Of a stretch of 64,000 nucleotides of DNA, positions 1 to 13,422 are shown piece by piece. Under the pieces are notes generated by a model. It ran no database searches. It saw only the letters and a list, made by a program, of their open reading frames with translations, and had not been told where the DNA came from. The DNA lies in contig JANPWX010000160.1 of NCBI GenBank assembly GCA_024734555.1, forward strand, positions 1,153,478 through 1,217,477, in the 5' to 3' direction. Within the stretch, counting starts at the first letter, position 1; each line of letters starts with the position of its first letter. Source of the DNA: Trochalopteron elliotii (lineage: Eukaryota > Chordata > Aves > Passeriformes > Leiothrichidae). Position numbers and translations under genes: made by a program.

Positions 1-3000
1 CCTGCTAGTAGATCTTGTTGCAATTAAGCCATTTCTTTTGGTAAACTCTGCCAGAACCCAGTAGGACACAATGTCTCCATGTTTTTTGGTTGTGGACAGG
101 GCCAGTTCCCTAGCAACACAGTAAGATTTAAGCAGACTATTACAAAAAGTGCCCAATCCTGTACATATTACGAGTGCCTACAGAAGGAACAGCTCTCCTT
201 CACGTGCTTGTGCTCCTGACAGAAAATTAAAGACCCTTTCCTTAACTGCTCCCAAGTGCCTCAAATCCTACTGAAGGCCACAAAAGTGGAAGACTTCATT
301 TCCTCATAGGATCAGGCTTTAAATGAAATTAAAGCAGCGAGGTGCAAACACATTAATCCTTTATTGCCCCCACACCTGGGCAAGGCTGGCAGTCTCCCTG
401 CAGTGAAGCAGTTGAGAATGGACCTTCATGTTCAGGGTGCACAGCAGAGAGCAATGCCAACAAGAGTAATCTGTTCTCATTAATTGAAGCTACAGGGGCC
501 AGTCCCATTCACTCATTCTGCCACCAGTCTGAAAATGAGCACACTTGTCATTGACCAAACACAGGCAGGGGCCAGGAGCAGCCTCCTGGCTGCCCTTTGC
601 AGCAGGGGGGGATCACTCCCCTGTTTCAGACAGGGAAAGGGGCACACAAAGGCCAAAAGGAGCAGATTTACTTTTAGTCATCAACTCTCAGAACCCCCCT
701 GAGTGGTCTGTGAATAAACCATCTTAACAAAATCCCTTTGTTTCCCTTTAAGGCCTTCTGAAATATTCTGAGGAATTCATGGCTGTGCTTTAGCTGCTCA
801 GGAGCACTAGAACTGAAAAACCCCAAGCCAAGGAGAAAACTTCTGTAAAGTGACATTTATAAAGAACATGCTTCAAACATAAGTCTGTTACTTTAGGAAA
901 GTAGGAAAGAAGAAAACAAGTCAGATCTCAAATCTGTTGGAAAACTAGAACAGAAAGTGTGGATTATAACCACGGTCCCATACTCTGTGATCCAAGGGTG
1001 TTTAAGTCTATGTTAACATCTGTTTTGCAGGATTAGATAATTTAATTCCATGTTTCTGTGTACTCAAATTATTCTATGAACAAGTTTTTCTGTTCAGGGG
1101 GCAGGAGTGACGTTCTTTTGGTGAATTTTTTTACACGCCTGGTCAACTGCTTAAATAAACCTGATATATAAAGACATCAGTGAGCAACATGAAGTCTCAT
1201 AATTCTGAAGATAGTTCAGTTTTAAAAGATAGTTGTGATATTTGCAAATATGAGATTCATATGTGCATAAGAATATTATATATTCTTTTATATATTCTTG
1301 TAGTATTACTAACTCATGATCATATTACAACAGGTCCTTAAATTCCTAGATCATAGATATCTAAGAACTGCAAGAAAAGCTGCCATTTCTTTTGGAAACC
1401 CAGGAGTTTCTAGTTCTCCTCAGTAAAATTGTCTAAACATGTTCTTTAAAATAAATTATAAATTTAAAAATAAAGTCAAGATACAAGTCAACACTGGTTA
1501 TAAACACACGGACAGTGTACATCATAAATACATCATAAATACATGTATAAATCATAAATACATGCATAAATACATCATAAGTGGTGTCTGTCAAAGTGTA
1601 CACTGAGCTGATAGGTGTTTGTAAATCTCATTTAAACTCAGATTGAGCTGTTTACCAAAGTGCACTTTGAGTTAACTGCAAGCTTTAAGTCAAACATCAT
1701 TGTGCAACACTTGTACACACTCCAGGAAGCATAAATACCTTTTTTTTGCTTTCAAATTCCATCTCAGTTCATTGACTGTAGCCTTTGTATTCTTTGATAA
1801 AACAGAGAAAAAGCCACCTAGAGATGTAAATGAGAGATATAAATGCTGAGATTACCATGCTAAGAGATAAAACTAACTATACAGAATACACCAACACAGA
1901 TTTACAGCCAAAAGAATGTAAACTTGAGAGGTTGAATAACTTCTGTTCAAGGAGGTGTGAAACTTGCAATTACCCCAAGCTTTGCTAAGAAATTCATGTC
2001 TCCTTTTCATCTGCATCCAAAATAAGGTTGTGTAATGTCCTAGGCAATGGCAGTGGACCTTATAGGAAATTCCAAATCAGTCTTTCTTCTCAATAACATA
2101 ACCTGAGCTATAACACAACAGTTGATGTATTTGGATGATTTTTACTGCCATTTTCATATAGCTTTGTTTTAAATATGTATTGCCAGGAATTTCAATTCAG
2201 GAAGGCACTTTGAACATTCCAGCCTTTTAGTATTCAGGGTAATATTGAAGAATAAGCTTTACCTTAAAAGTTCAGCATACTGAAGTTCCCATTATACCCC
2301 CTCAGAAATCAAGGATTAAGTGATGCCTAGTTCAGAGAGGCTCTTAATGGATCCCAAGTTTGCAGAAGCTGTGTAAGCACAATGAAATTCCCACCAACTA
2401 GCCTGAGTCTGAGGACACTTTTGCAGGGCTCACCTTGGTGGGATCAGAGCAGAAGGCATAAACCCCAGTAATCTGAGAGAAAATCAATGGTGAGAGTGGG
2501 AATTAGGTTTTGGTTTATTTGCAGTTGAGAAGTTAAGTCCAGGCTGTGCCTGTTCTCCAGACCTGCTCATTCCTGTAATGCTACTCCATAAGTCCCACAC
2601 TGTCCCTTGGCTGGTGCAGAGCACACATGGGTTTGTGGTAGCCTGAGGGTTGCAAGGACACCAATGCATGCAAACAAAGTTTTTAATTTGCAAGGAGGAA
2701 CATTTTTCACAGCAAAAAGCTGCAGAGATGCTGTGTGAGGTAAGCAGGGGGTGTGGAGCAGTGTGGGGGTCAGAGGGATATGCCAACTTCCAGGCTGGTT
2801 TCTTCTGCTAGAGCCTAGACTTGTCTAACAAAAAAATCCTTCCGTGTGCTGTGTAACCTTGGAAATTGTATACTGATTTATTTAATCATATATTTAATCA
2901 ATTTTATATAGCAGTTTTATTTAATCTTTCTGATTTGGGCAATGACACATCCATGAGGACTGACAGCTTTCAGGAATGGACAGCAAGAGGCTTTCCCACT

Positions 3001-6000
3001 GGGCAGCAGCTGCTGATGAATTTTCCAGACTGAATAATCTGTTCACTGTGATCAATCACAATGAGCAAAAAGAAAAGAGTTAGGGGGAGAAAAAAAAGGA
3101 AAAAAATCCAGTATTTTCCATAAAACAAACTCTGCTTCAAAGATGGTGCAGGGGTCTTTACCATTGGCATGAGTAGGGCTGAAGAGTGGGCTGTAAAAAG
3201 CTGTATCTGTCATACTGTCCTTGTCTGAGCCACAGCACTCCCTGACACAGCTAAACTCTGGCTGTTTTCATAGCCGAGTTGGTGAGCTTTACAGCAGCAT
3301 TTTGTAACTGCTTTTCTTCTTGGTAAATACTGAAAACCATTGCAGGTGTAGAGGGCCCTGTGAGAGCACTCCCAGGGATGTAGCTGTCACTTGTGGGATT
3401 TCTCAGCCAAGGGACAAACATTAAATCAGCTGAGTGGGCTGGCATCTGCCCCTTTAGCCACTACAGGAGGACTGATCTCCACTATCAGTTTCTTTCCTTA
3501 AAATCAGCATTTATCACTTGGTAATCAGTCACACAGTGTCCTAGAGAAGACCCCCATGTCCTCCAGCATGCTTGCAGGGCAGAGCTTTACACTCTGCCCA
3601 TTTCTACATCAGGGGATTTAACAACACATTTCTGCCATTTGCAGGTAAAATTCCAGGTCAGGAGATTGAGATCCAGAGAGCACAGAAACCAGATGCTGGA
3701 CAGATAACAAGGGCCAAAAGGACATAAAGCTGCATTATTTATAGAGAGCAGTCAGTGTGCAGTGCTGCACTTTCTTACCAGGGTAATCCAGGCATTTTAG
3801 GAACATCACAGGGTTTTCCTCCCCATCCCTCTCACAACATCAAGGTAGGTTTGGCATTCAGTTTCTGTTTGGAAATTAGTAGGAGGGTTGAAGCCTTCTC
3901 TCCTTTGCTTCAAGGGTCACAGTAGCTCCTTTATGTGCTGAAGTCCCACAGCCAGGGGCCAAGTTTGAGCCTCTGTTCCCCATAGACCCATGTACCACTG
4001 CTGGTGGGGATGCAGTGGGAACCACCAAACAGAACTGCTCTGCAGCTCTCTGTGGGCTTCCCTCACCCTTACCTGGCAGCCCTGCCCTGCAATGAACCCT
4101 GCTGAAGGTCCCTGATGTCAAGGAATAAGGCAGAAGAGGAAGGTGCAGTGTGAGGCTCAGCAAGAGTAGCAGGTTGTGTGTAATCCTCTCCTGGGCACAG
4201 CTGTACTGCTGCACAGGCTGCTGAGTGTGTGCACACTGAGAATATCCCACTGAAAAAGTCACCTGGTCCCCAGGACAAGGCCTTTCCTGATAGTTCTGCC
4301 TTATCGTTGCAGTGTACAGAGAAGGGCAAGGGAAGCTGAGGTTTCCTCTTCATGGTAATGAAATGCAGCCCACATATCCCAGCGCTGGCAAGAGGAGAGG
4401 AGAACAAGTCAGAAGTTAAGGAAGTAGAGAAGTCAGACCAAGTACAAGAGTCAGAACAGAGGAGCAGGAAAATAAAGCAGTGGACTGTGTGCCTGAAAAG
4501 AGGAGACAGAGCCTGCAGCCTGTGAAAGGATTAGCAGAATAAAAGGAGTTTCAGTTTAGAGCAACAACAAAATCCTATCGTAGAGGCTTTAACTTCTTCT
4601 TTGAAATAAACACACTGTGACAATGTTACTCAAATAAAACTAAAAAAACCCATGTACTAGCAGACATCTCTCATCTTTATTATTTCACCTGCTCCTAAGC
4701 ATGGCCTGATCCCCAGCACCTCCTGGCCATTCATCTGCCTTAGTGCAGATCTGTCCTCTGCACACCTCACCTCAATGTTTGGTCTCCAGCAGGTCAGGAC
4801 TGGCACTGACTGATGGGGACAACCAGGTTTCCTTCTCAGTTAGGCCCTGCAATTTTGGACAAAAGGGTTTCTAAATTCATCTGTCATAGCTGGTGTATGC
4901 CCACATACATACTCAGGAGAGCATGATGCTTGCAAGCCAGAGAACTGGATCAGAGGTTCCAGTGCTGGTTTTGGTTATTGGAACATTTGCATTTGACTCA
5001 AGTACTGTAATGAGAATATCACCACATCCTCTCTCCTTTAGTGAGATCTTTATGGTACAGATGTGCCCTTCCTACAAGTAGTCAACAGATACCAAGGGAA
5101 CCTCCTTTGAATGCTGTTGAAGCAGCAGATTATTTTGTGAACACCATGTTACCAAAACAGAGGCTTAAAAGCATTCCTGATGAAGTTTCTCTTGGTTAGC
5201 CTGCTCCTGTAGAAGAAAAGTAATTGGCAAATTGTCACTAATTTTACAAAAAGAAATGTTAAACCACCACATGTTTGTGGGTTTAAGCTGTTTGGTGCTT
5301 TGGCAGAGGTTGGACTGCTAATAGCCTGAGCATGGTCAGTGTCCTGTGGCAGGCAGCAGGCTTCAGCTGAATAGCAAAGCACTGCAGTCCCATAAATGTG
5401 TCTTGCAGGATTAGAGTACTGCTTTCCTTTAAGGCAGCCTTCCACTACTGGTGGAGAGGGAATCCAAACAAACCATCATCATTAAGCAGTTTGTATACCT
5501 TAAGCCAGAGCCAAATGTGCAGCTTACTGCTTTTAAAGAACTATTCAAATGGCCCCAGATATATTAAAGGTCCTGTGAAGACTGAGGTTAGCACAAATTT
5601 GCCTTGATTGCTCTTCTTTAGATTGTGATTTTTCATCTCATTGCAACACAGCTGCCTAACACACTCCCAAAATCACAACAATGCTGGCATGTACAAGTTG
5701 TATCCCCTTGCTAGTTCTGTTTATCAGTGGTCTTTGCAATTTAATAAGTCTTGTATTTTCTTAAAATAACAGATGAGAAGGCAGAGGGTATTCTCTCTCT
5801 GGGGAAGGATACATGCCATCCTCCTGCAGACTGGTTGATTACTGGGGAGAACAGCAAACCAAAAATTTGGCACCCACAGTAACATTCACTAAAATTCAGG
5901 ATAAGAATGATATTCCATCCTTGCCACAGCTCTTCAGGTTCACCAGATAACAGATATTTCCAGCCCATTTCCCACCAGCTGGGCAAGTCTGCTTTTTTCC

Positions 6001-8867
6001 TGTCCTTAGTGCAGCTGTGCCCTGCTGAGCAGGTATTGATTTTTAATATATAGAGATTTTAATTATTTACAGATCTCCACAGTACCTCATGCAATAGCAA
6101 AATCTAACCCTTCTCACTGGAACTGACTGCTGCACACCTTGTAAAGCTGCATCAGGTATTATTAGTGAAGCTATGCCTGAAATATTTACTTTCCTTAACT
6201 CAGTTTTCTGTTCTATCCACACCTTCGTTGTTAGAAAACTTTGGTTCTTCAAGTCCTCATGGACTACACCTATATATTAGTGCTCAGAAGACAAATAATC
6301 TTCCTTATACACCTATCAGAAGTTAAGGAAAATACTTTTGTCGGTATTTGAAGCAGCCTGATTTTTAAAATCTTTAAAGTTGTGTGTAGTCTAATCAGAT
6401 TATAAATTCTTAACACAGTAAAATCCAGTTGGAATGCTGGAATAGCAGTTTATAATGGCTGGTCATGTTCTTGCTTGCAAGGAATTTTAGCATAAATATT
6501 TGAAGTCAGGTTTTAAGTTTGTTTAATTTTGTTAAATACTAATCCCTGTAGACATTAAATTATCACTGTTATTTTTACAGGCATTTTTGAGAGGGGGGGG
6601 ATTGCAAGCATATTAGCAGACCAGCCGTAATTCATTTTCCACTGATACAGAAGTTCCATTTTTTCACTTGAATATGAAGTTAAATGGCTATTATTTTAAT
6701 GCCAGGCTTTATAGATCCTTCTGTTCTTCATCCGTTTTTCATTAAGTTTTCTGAATGCTATTTAAAAGCAAAAAGCTCCAAGAAATTGTATTAAATACCT
6801 TAACTGCCACATAGCCTAAATTCATGTTTGACTAGTGGTTAAGAAACACACTTGAAGTGTTTGATAGTTTTAATTCTGTTGAGTCCCTACAGCCTAGTAA
6901 TTTTCTAGACCTGTTTTCTTGATTCAGAATTTCTTTGAGTCTTTGTATTTTAGTAGGGGGTGAGGGGACACTTCTAATCCCTTGCATTAGATGCTACATT
7001 TGTGTCAATAAGCTGGAGAAGAGCAGGGCAAAGCCTGAGCAGCACCTTGAGCCTGGCCCTGAGTCACTGGGAGCCCCAGAGCAGCTGTGGTGTGTGGCAG
7101 ACACCTCTCTTGGCACGGGGCTGAGCCAGAGCTTCAGCTCAGCCAGGCCAGACAGCAGCCAGTTCATTTACTGTGAAAGAACAGAGTCCTTGGGGCTGTC
7201 TGTGCTGCCACCAAATTTCCAGTTTGCACCAAAATTACGAGCTGTGCGTTTTACCTCTTGACTGGTTCTGTAGCTGTGTCGTGCCCTGAGTGCACACACA
7301 GGCAGTGGCAGTCAAAACCAGTCACTGGCATCCTCAGTTGGGAGTGTTTAACTCCTGGGAGCCAATTTACTGGCAATTAGCTGCACCAGAAGCTGCTTCA
7401 TTTAGCAGATTTCTGCTAAACACATACATACATAAATATCCATGATGAGTTACATCATCACCATCATTGACATAATCCACCTCATATTTAATTTAGATTT
7501 AAACAGCACAATTCTTTTTGATTAAGCCTTTTAGTTGCTGTTGCCAAACAGGATTCTCAATTCTTTTCAGTATTTTCTACTGAAAAAAGATATATTTATT
7601 TATAATTCCTAGGTAGGATGCAAAGCTTCAGCATTTGTTTGTAAGAAAACTTTTTTAAGCAGTGACACAGACTGTCATCCTGTTGGCCTGAGCAATGTCT
7701 ACCTAGATGTGGGAGTCCTGAGAGGATGGGAGAACTTTTTGATTATTATTCTATTCTCAGTGAAAACTGCCTGTATCTGCTGTTGAGGATACAATATACC
7801 AATATATCAAGAGAGAGCTGTACCTGAAATCAGGTTGGTCTCAAACATTTACTTTAAAAGAAAAAAAATCCCATTTCCTACAGCTTGCACACATTGACAC
7901 TGAGAAACAGGTGCCAGACTTGCCCTTCATAGTAAAGATACCCAGACACATACTCAAACCATCTGTCACAACTGTAGCAATTAAACACCCACTCTACAGT
8001 TGGGAATATAATCTTTGATGATGCTGACTGCTGTGATTGACTACTCTTACCAGTTCCTACGTTGGATAAATATGGGATGCACTCCACACGAAGGCTGAAG
8101 GGAGCAGGACACCCAGTTCTCACAGGGATTCCCTCTGCCTGCCTTTGAACATCACACCTCCCCCCTCCTCACCTGCAGCGTGCACTGAGTGACCACCCTG
8201 AGTGTGCAGGGCCATCTCCTGAGGACAGCAAACAGCACGAGTCTGGCAGGACTCATACTCATGAACCATGCACAGTTTTTTAGCACTGTTGCCTGCTATA
8301 ATCCTTCACTGAACAACTAGCCACAAACTGATTTACCTGACTGCAGCCAAAAAAAAAATTTTGAAGGCACAGAATTTCCTTGTTATTAATACTTCACTTT
8401 GTAAGGGAAAGAACTGCTTAGACAAATTACTGATCCATTCAGAATTTCAGATGTACAACAAATCTTTAAAGAACTGTGCATGCAATAAAAAGGCATGAGT
8501 GATATTTTTCTTTGGTAGCTCTACAGGAAATTGTTTGGTTTTATCCAAGCAAGACCAAATATGATCTCTATATATAATAAGTCCATTCTTACAGAACTGA
8601 TGGGTACTTTCAACAGGCTGCAAGATCCATTATTTCTATAGTCTGTGTGGATTGTGTGCTGCAGATAAATAAAAGATTTCACATTCTCTTCACAGAAAAC
8701 CAGGTTTGGGACACACTTCCACTAAGTCAGAGATGGAGCATGGCTGATAGGAGAGGCTGGACCCACTTCACACAGATGTTGCAACAGCTGGTTTGGGTTC
8801 ACCTGACCCAGGACCCAGAAAATTTGGCCACTTGGGCTTCTCACAGAGGAGAGGCTGGGCTCCTCGT

Positions 8868-9005
8868 CTGCAACTCTGTCTGAGCTGGAAAAAGCCAGAG
8901 CTTTGTTTAAGGAAAACACTTTCTGGATGCAACTATCTTAAGGAGCAGGACAAGGACCAGATAACCTTCTGGATTGTTCTTCCTTGCAAACATTCTGTTG
9001 ATTTT
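8868..9005 (+). repeat. Left arm of inverted repeat (about 138 bp)
   Basis: Read forward, this segment matches the reverse complement of 10768-10909 over nearly its whole length, with scattered substitutions. Shared landmarks are CTGCAACTCTGTCTGAGCTG at the start and AGGAGCAGGACAAGGAC in the middle. The repeat family is not recognised. Confidence 0.8.
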
Positions 9006-9587
9006 ACTACCAGCACTGGAGGATGTGTTACTTGACTGGAGAGATAAAAAGATTTTTTTTTATTATTATTATTCTCCTCCCCCATTTCCTATTTTTCAAG
9101 GATGTGGAATCCACTGTCAACATTGTCCAAAAAAAATAATAATAATCATGACACTGGATAAGATCTCAGAAGTGATATATATATTTCAATATATTTTTCT
9201 TGCCTTCTGACTCATAAGGGTTAGTAACATAATTTTTAAACAAAAGCTGAAGTTGTCATGGTATTTATACCAGCTCTTCCATATTATTGTGAAAAGGAGA
9301 AAAAAAGGCAACAAACACAAAGAAACAAGAGATGATGAAATATCATGCTGTGTATGGGAAAGAGTGCATAGTGCATTTTCTCACCCCTAATGACCTGCTG
9401 ACCAAGACCTCCTGGAAACTGCTTCTCATCAGGCAGTTTCTGACATCTTATTTTCTGGAGCACTTCAGTATCTCCACCACACCTATTTTTAAATGTGTCC
9501 AATGCCACATGAAGTGAAGGTACTTTTTGGGCACATTTGCCACATTCATGGCAGATTTTCATGAGAACATTTTGTTATCAGAAGGGG

Positions 9588-10601
9588 TGTAGCACTCGCA
9601 CTTGCTCTCGTTTGGTCCCAGTTTTGGAGGAGGCACATGATTGAGCATGCTGAGGTCACACCACCACAGCCAGCGTTTATTGATGGACACCCCTGTGAAA
9701 AACGAGGATCACTTTCTATGTAAATTTTAAGAAATAGGTTTAATAGAAAATAAGACAATTAGGAGATAGAAAAAAACAAAGTACGGCCAGCCCAGCCAAG
9801 TCCACACCTTGCTGTATCAAAGACATTCTTTAAATCCCCTTTCTATTGCATCAGTCTGTTGAATATTCATATTTTTCCATAAACTAGTTTCCATATTCCA
9901 GGAACTGTTTTGCATGGTCCCTCCTTGGGTCCCCCTTTTTAGAGCACGTGTGTTTCTGGGCTGTGTCTTCATTATCACCTCCAGCCTGGGCCTTGGTCCA
10001 GACTTTCTTCAGGTGGCAGATGCTGATAATTGGTGTATCAATAGCAGGGTCTTCTTTACCTGTTCACTGGATGTTATCCCGACCAAACAGACAGTTTAAG
10101 NGCAGGGTCTTCTTTACCTGTTCACTGGATGTTATCCCGACCAAACAGACAGTTTAAGGATATTTTATCAATAGCAGGGTCTTCTCTACCTGTTCACTGG
10201 ATGTTATCCTGACCAAACAGACAGTTTAAGCATACGATATCAACTACTACCACTATGGCTAATTTTCTTTACTAATAGCAGAAAGAAAACCTTATATCCT
10301 TACCACAACGTTATTAATCATATAGCACACACCTTGCCAAAAGCCAACTTTATAATACACATTTATAACACCCCTTTTATAGGGGGCTCAAAATTCCCAC
10401 CTGAACACCTGATTGGTCGGGGTCTCTGCCCCGCCCAGCTCACTGGCCAATGAGATGTCTGCATTCAGGATTGAATGGGATTGGCTGAGGTCAAATCCAA
10501 CCTATCATTGCTCATCAGGGACTTGATTACTTCTACATTTTAATGAACTAGGCTGGCCTAATTGGGGTTCTGTTATGGCCAAATTTATCTGTCCAGCTAC
10601 A
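9588..10601. mobile_element. LTR-like element, about 1.0 kb, orientation uncertain
   Basis: Bounded by short inverted ends TGTAGC (9588-9593) and GCTACA (10596-10601), as LTRs are (TG...CA). On the - strand it has a TATA-like CTATAAAAGGGG (around 10384-10373) preceded by CCAAT boxes (near 10411 and 10480) and an AATAAA at about 9681-9676, which suggests - orientation. A purine run (agaagggg) left of 9588 would instead fit a + strand polypurine tract. No target-site duplication was found. It contains the 72-bp tandem repeat at 10044-10230. Confidence 0.5.
10044..10230 (+). repeat. Three tandem copies of a 57-bp block, with an N
   Basis: A 57-bp block starting GCAGGGTCTTCT and ending CAGTTTAAG occurs at 10044-10100, 10102-10158 and 10174-10230. 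Copies 2 and 3 are separated by a 15-bp linker (72-bp period). Copies 1 and 2 are identical and separated only by an undetermined base at 10101. Copy 3 has two substitutions. Confidence 0.93.
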
Positions 10602-10767
10602 CACCAGCTGTGGCTGTCACACCACTCCTACTGATATGGCTTTTGCATGTGTTGTGAGTGCAAAGTAATACATAATGAATTTGGAAGGTAATTTTTCTTT
10701 ATTCTTTATTCATCCATGAAGGATATTACATTTTTTAAAATATGATTCACTACTTAATTTACCAAAA

Positions 10768-10909
10768 AAAATCAATGGAATGTTTATATGAAAGAACTAT
10801 CCAGAAGGCTGTCTAGTCCTTGTCCTGCTCCTTCAGACAGTTGCACCCAGAAAGTGTTCTCCTTAAACAGAGAAAGTTCTGGCTGTTTCCAGCTCAGACA
10901 GAGTTGCAG
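10768..10909 (-). repeat. Right arm of inverted repeat
   Basis: Reverse-complement partner of 8868-9005. The two arms enclose about 1.76 kb that includes the LTR-like element at 9588-10601. They may be two copies of one dispersed element in opposite orientation or the ends of a larger one. Confidence 0.8.
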
Positions 10910-11330
10910 ATGAGAAGGACTGCTTTGGCAGTCTTACCATAAAAGGAGACCATCATTCTAAGCCACAGACACCTCCCCCCTGCAGCCATTTGATTTGAGA
11001 AAGAGCCCCACTGCCAGTGCCCTTCACTGCCCATCACCCAGGCTGCGTGGGATGAGCCATGCCCCTTCCTGGAGGCAGAAACATGAAACACAGAGAGATT
11101 CAGAGCTTTGACAATGCCAAGTGCATTCAAAAACCACATCAGCGGCTGTTTATTTAGACTGCATCCTGGCACTGCTGTGCCAGGTCACTGCCACCACCTT
11201 CTCCCTGCAGTTACACCTCACCAGGACTCAGCTCTCTTCCCTGGGTTCATCACAACATGGCCAGATCACACTGCTTCCATGGTGCTGCTGATGCTTCTTT
11301 CCACGTTCCCACCCTTCCCACCCCACTGTA

Positions 11331-11372
11331 GGTCTGTCCATCACCCCACCACAGGTCTGTCCATCACCCCAC
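11331..11372 (+). repeat. Short direct duplication
   Basis: AGGTCTGTCCATCACCCCA occurs twice in tandem about 22-23 bp apart. No coding context. Confidence 0.7.
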
Positions 11373-12049
11373 AGCAGCTGAGTGGGTACAGGGAGCCTGG
11401 GGTGCCATCAGCTCACCCCTCACCAGCACAAAGCCACAGCAGAGCTCAGGGAAGCACCCTGCCAGCACCACACAGTGCAGCTCTGCAGAGACATGCTGAA
11501 ACATTGGATTTCTTGTCCATTATCAGTTTGAGAGATGCCATGCTGTGTTTGGATTGCATCCTTTCTTCTTGTATGGACAAAATGGAAAGGTGATTCAAGG
11601 GATAGGAGTGGAAAGTGAGAGCCTGCTGAAGGATGAGCATTTGTATCTGCTCAGCAAACCTGAGCTAAAGTAAACAAGGGTAGTGAGCAGGAGGAGATGG
11701 CATGAAAGGAGCCAGTGGACCCATTTAGGGGTTATCCTGCCTCTGGGCATTTGTTCAGTACTGGAGTGGCCAGAAAAGAATATGGTTCTATCCCAAAGAG
11801 GCAATGGAAACCTACAGATCTATTTTGGTAAAAAACACTATGTCTGAGCTTTAGCATGCTCCCCAAAATACCAACAGCTCCTCCCAAAAGTGTAGTGTGT
11901 TCAGGTATGTTGATCTGTGAAAAATGCAGATACACAGGTGTGTATGCTGGCAGGTTGGAGATCATCTTTAAGGGGCTTTTATAACTTAAGGCCTTTCTCC
12001 ATATGCATGAGTACAACTGTTAAAACTGTGGCACAGCAGTACCAAAGAC

Positions 12050-12760
12050 TCATAAGGCTTTCCCTCCTGACCCTTCCCCATCCTCGTGGCCTCCTTTGGG
12101 CACTCTCCAATGGCTTCATGTCTTGTTTATGCTGTGGTGCCCAAAACTGCCCTCAGCACTCAAGGTGAGGCCAGCCCAGCCCAGAGCAGAGCAGAACAAT
12201 CCCTTCCTGGCCTGGCAGGGCTGGGCTGGTGCCCAGGACAGGGATGTCCCTCCTGGCTGCCAGGGCACTGCTGGCTCAGCTCCAAGTGGCCACTGAGCAG
12301 GACCCCCAGGCCCCTTCCTGCAGCTGCTCTCCAGCCTCTCATTGCCCAGGCCATGCCCACAGCCAGGGGTGCCCTGTCCCCGTGCAGAACCCAGCACTTG
12401 CCTGTGTTAAACTTCACATGGTTGGGGATTGTCCATCTCTGTCACTGCTCTGGGTCTCTCTGCAGGGCCCCTCTGCCCTCAGAGGAACCAACAGCTCCTC
12501 CTAATTCAGTGTCATCAGCAAACCTCCTTCGTGCTCCTCTGAGCCCTGGCTCCAAATCATTAATGAAGGTGTTGAAAGCCCAGGGCTGAGGATGGAGCCC
12601 TGCAGAGCCCCACTGGTGACAGGCCCCAGTCTGATGTCACCCCAGTCACTGTCACCCTTTGTGCCTGGCCATGAGCAGCTGCTCACCCATCGTGTAACAC
12701 TCTGGCCCCACATGAAGAAAGAGCACCAGGTGGTTTCCAGCACTCATTTTCTATACCCAG
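12050..12760 (-). mobile_element. CR1 LINE 3' fragment (decayed reverse transcriptase end)
   Basis: On the - strand, residues such as GPVTSGALQGSILSPGL near 12650-12600 resemble the CR1 reverse transcriptase motif VTSGVPQGSILGPVLF. Downstream the CTGGGGGTCCTG-type and ACCTTGAGTGCTGAG-type segments of the CR1 ORF2 end are recognisable. The frame is broken and truncated. It lies about 660 bp upstream of SLC7A10 exon 2, antisense to that gene. Confidence 0.8.
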
Positions 12761-13422
12761 CACTGCTTCAGCTCACATTGTCTCAATTGCCTCATATTGT
12801 CCAATACTTTAGTCATGCCACATAACTTTAGATTTTATTGCTGATGACTAACCAGCACAGGTGTTGCAAGTACAAAATTTCAGACTTTGAGATTACTTTT
12901 TCTAGCACAATCTTAAATCCATCCTTAAATCCATCCTTGGTGGCAAGCACACCTTTTGGGCCCATCATTATAGACAATGCTACTCTTTTCTTTTTTGACC
13001 TCCCAAACTCCCTGGAAATGGGCTTTAACTTGTTCAAATTCCTCTTAGGAATGGATGAAAAATCTTCATTACAAAGTCCCTTCTAACTCCTTTCAGTAAC
13101 ACACTTGGGCACGGCAGGTGGGAGCAGAGAGTTTTGCAAGCTGAAGTTTGTGCCAGAAAACTCATGGATTCTCAGCTGAGACGTACCACGCTTCTGCAGA
13201 GCTGAGCACACACTGACTACCTTTGATTGCTGATAAATGGCAACATTTTAGCCAGGGTGTGATCAGAAACAGCGCAGTCATGCAAAATCTGAACTGGGGG
13301 ATGTGGGGATGGCACGGCTGTGGTTCTTGTTTGAGGGCGGGCTTGTTTACCTTCTTTTGCATATAAAAAGCGCAAACTATTCACTTTCTCTTCGCTGACT
13401 GCTAACGTCTTGTCGTTTGCAG

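Larger units (their letters stand above)
1..13422. other. Non-coding, presumed SLC7A10 intron 1 and upstream
   Basis: No exon-like open frame with splice sites and no CpG-rich promoter was recognised on either strand. Contents seen: a degenerate ATAAATACATC tandem repeat (about 1518-1580), AT-rich unique sequence, the 8868-10909 inverted-repeat/LTR structure, a 22-bp direct duplication (11331-11372) and a CR1 fragment. Because exon 2 starts at 13423 with a split codon, exon 1 must lie left of position 1 or be missing. Confidence 0.6.

Noticed and set aside
3876..4407. 128- and 112-codon - strand frames
   Set aside because: No known domain, low-complexity composition and no supporting splice or promoter signals.
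12086..12589. 167-codon + strand frame
   Set aside because: It is the antisense of a decayed CR1 reverse transcriptase fragment.
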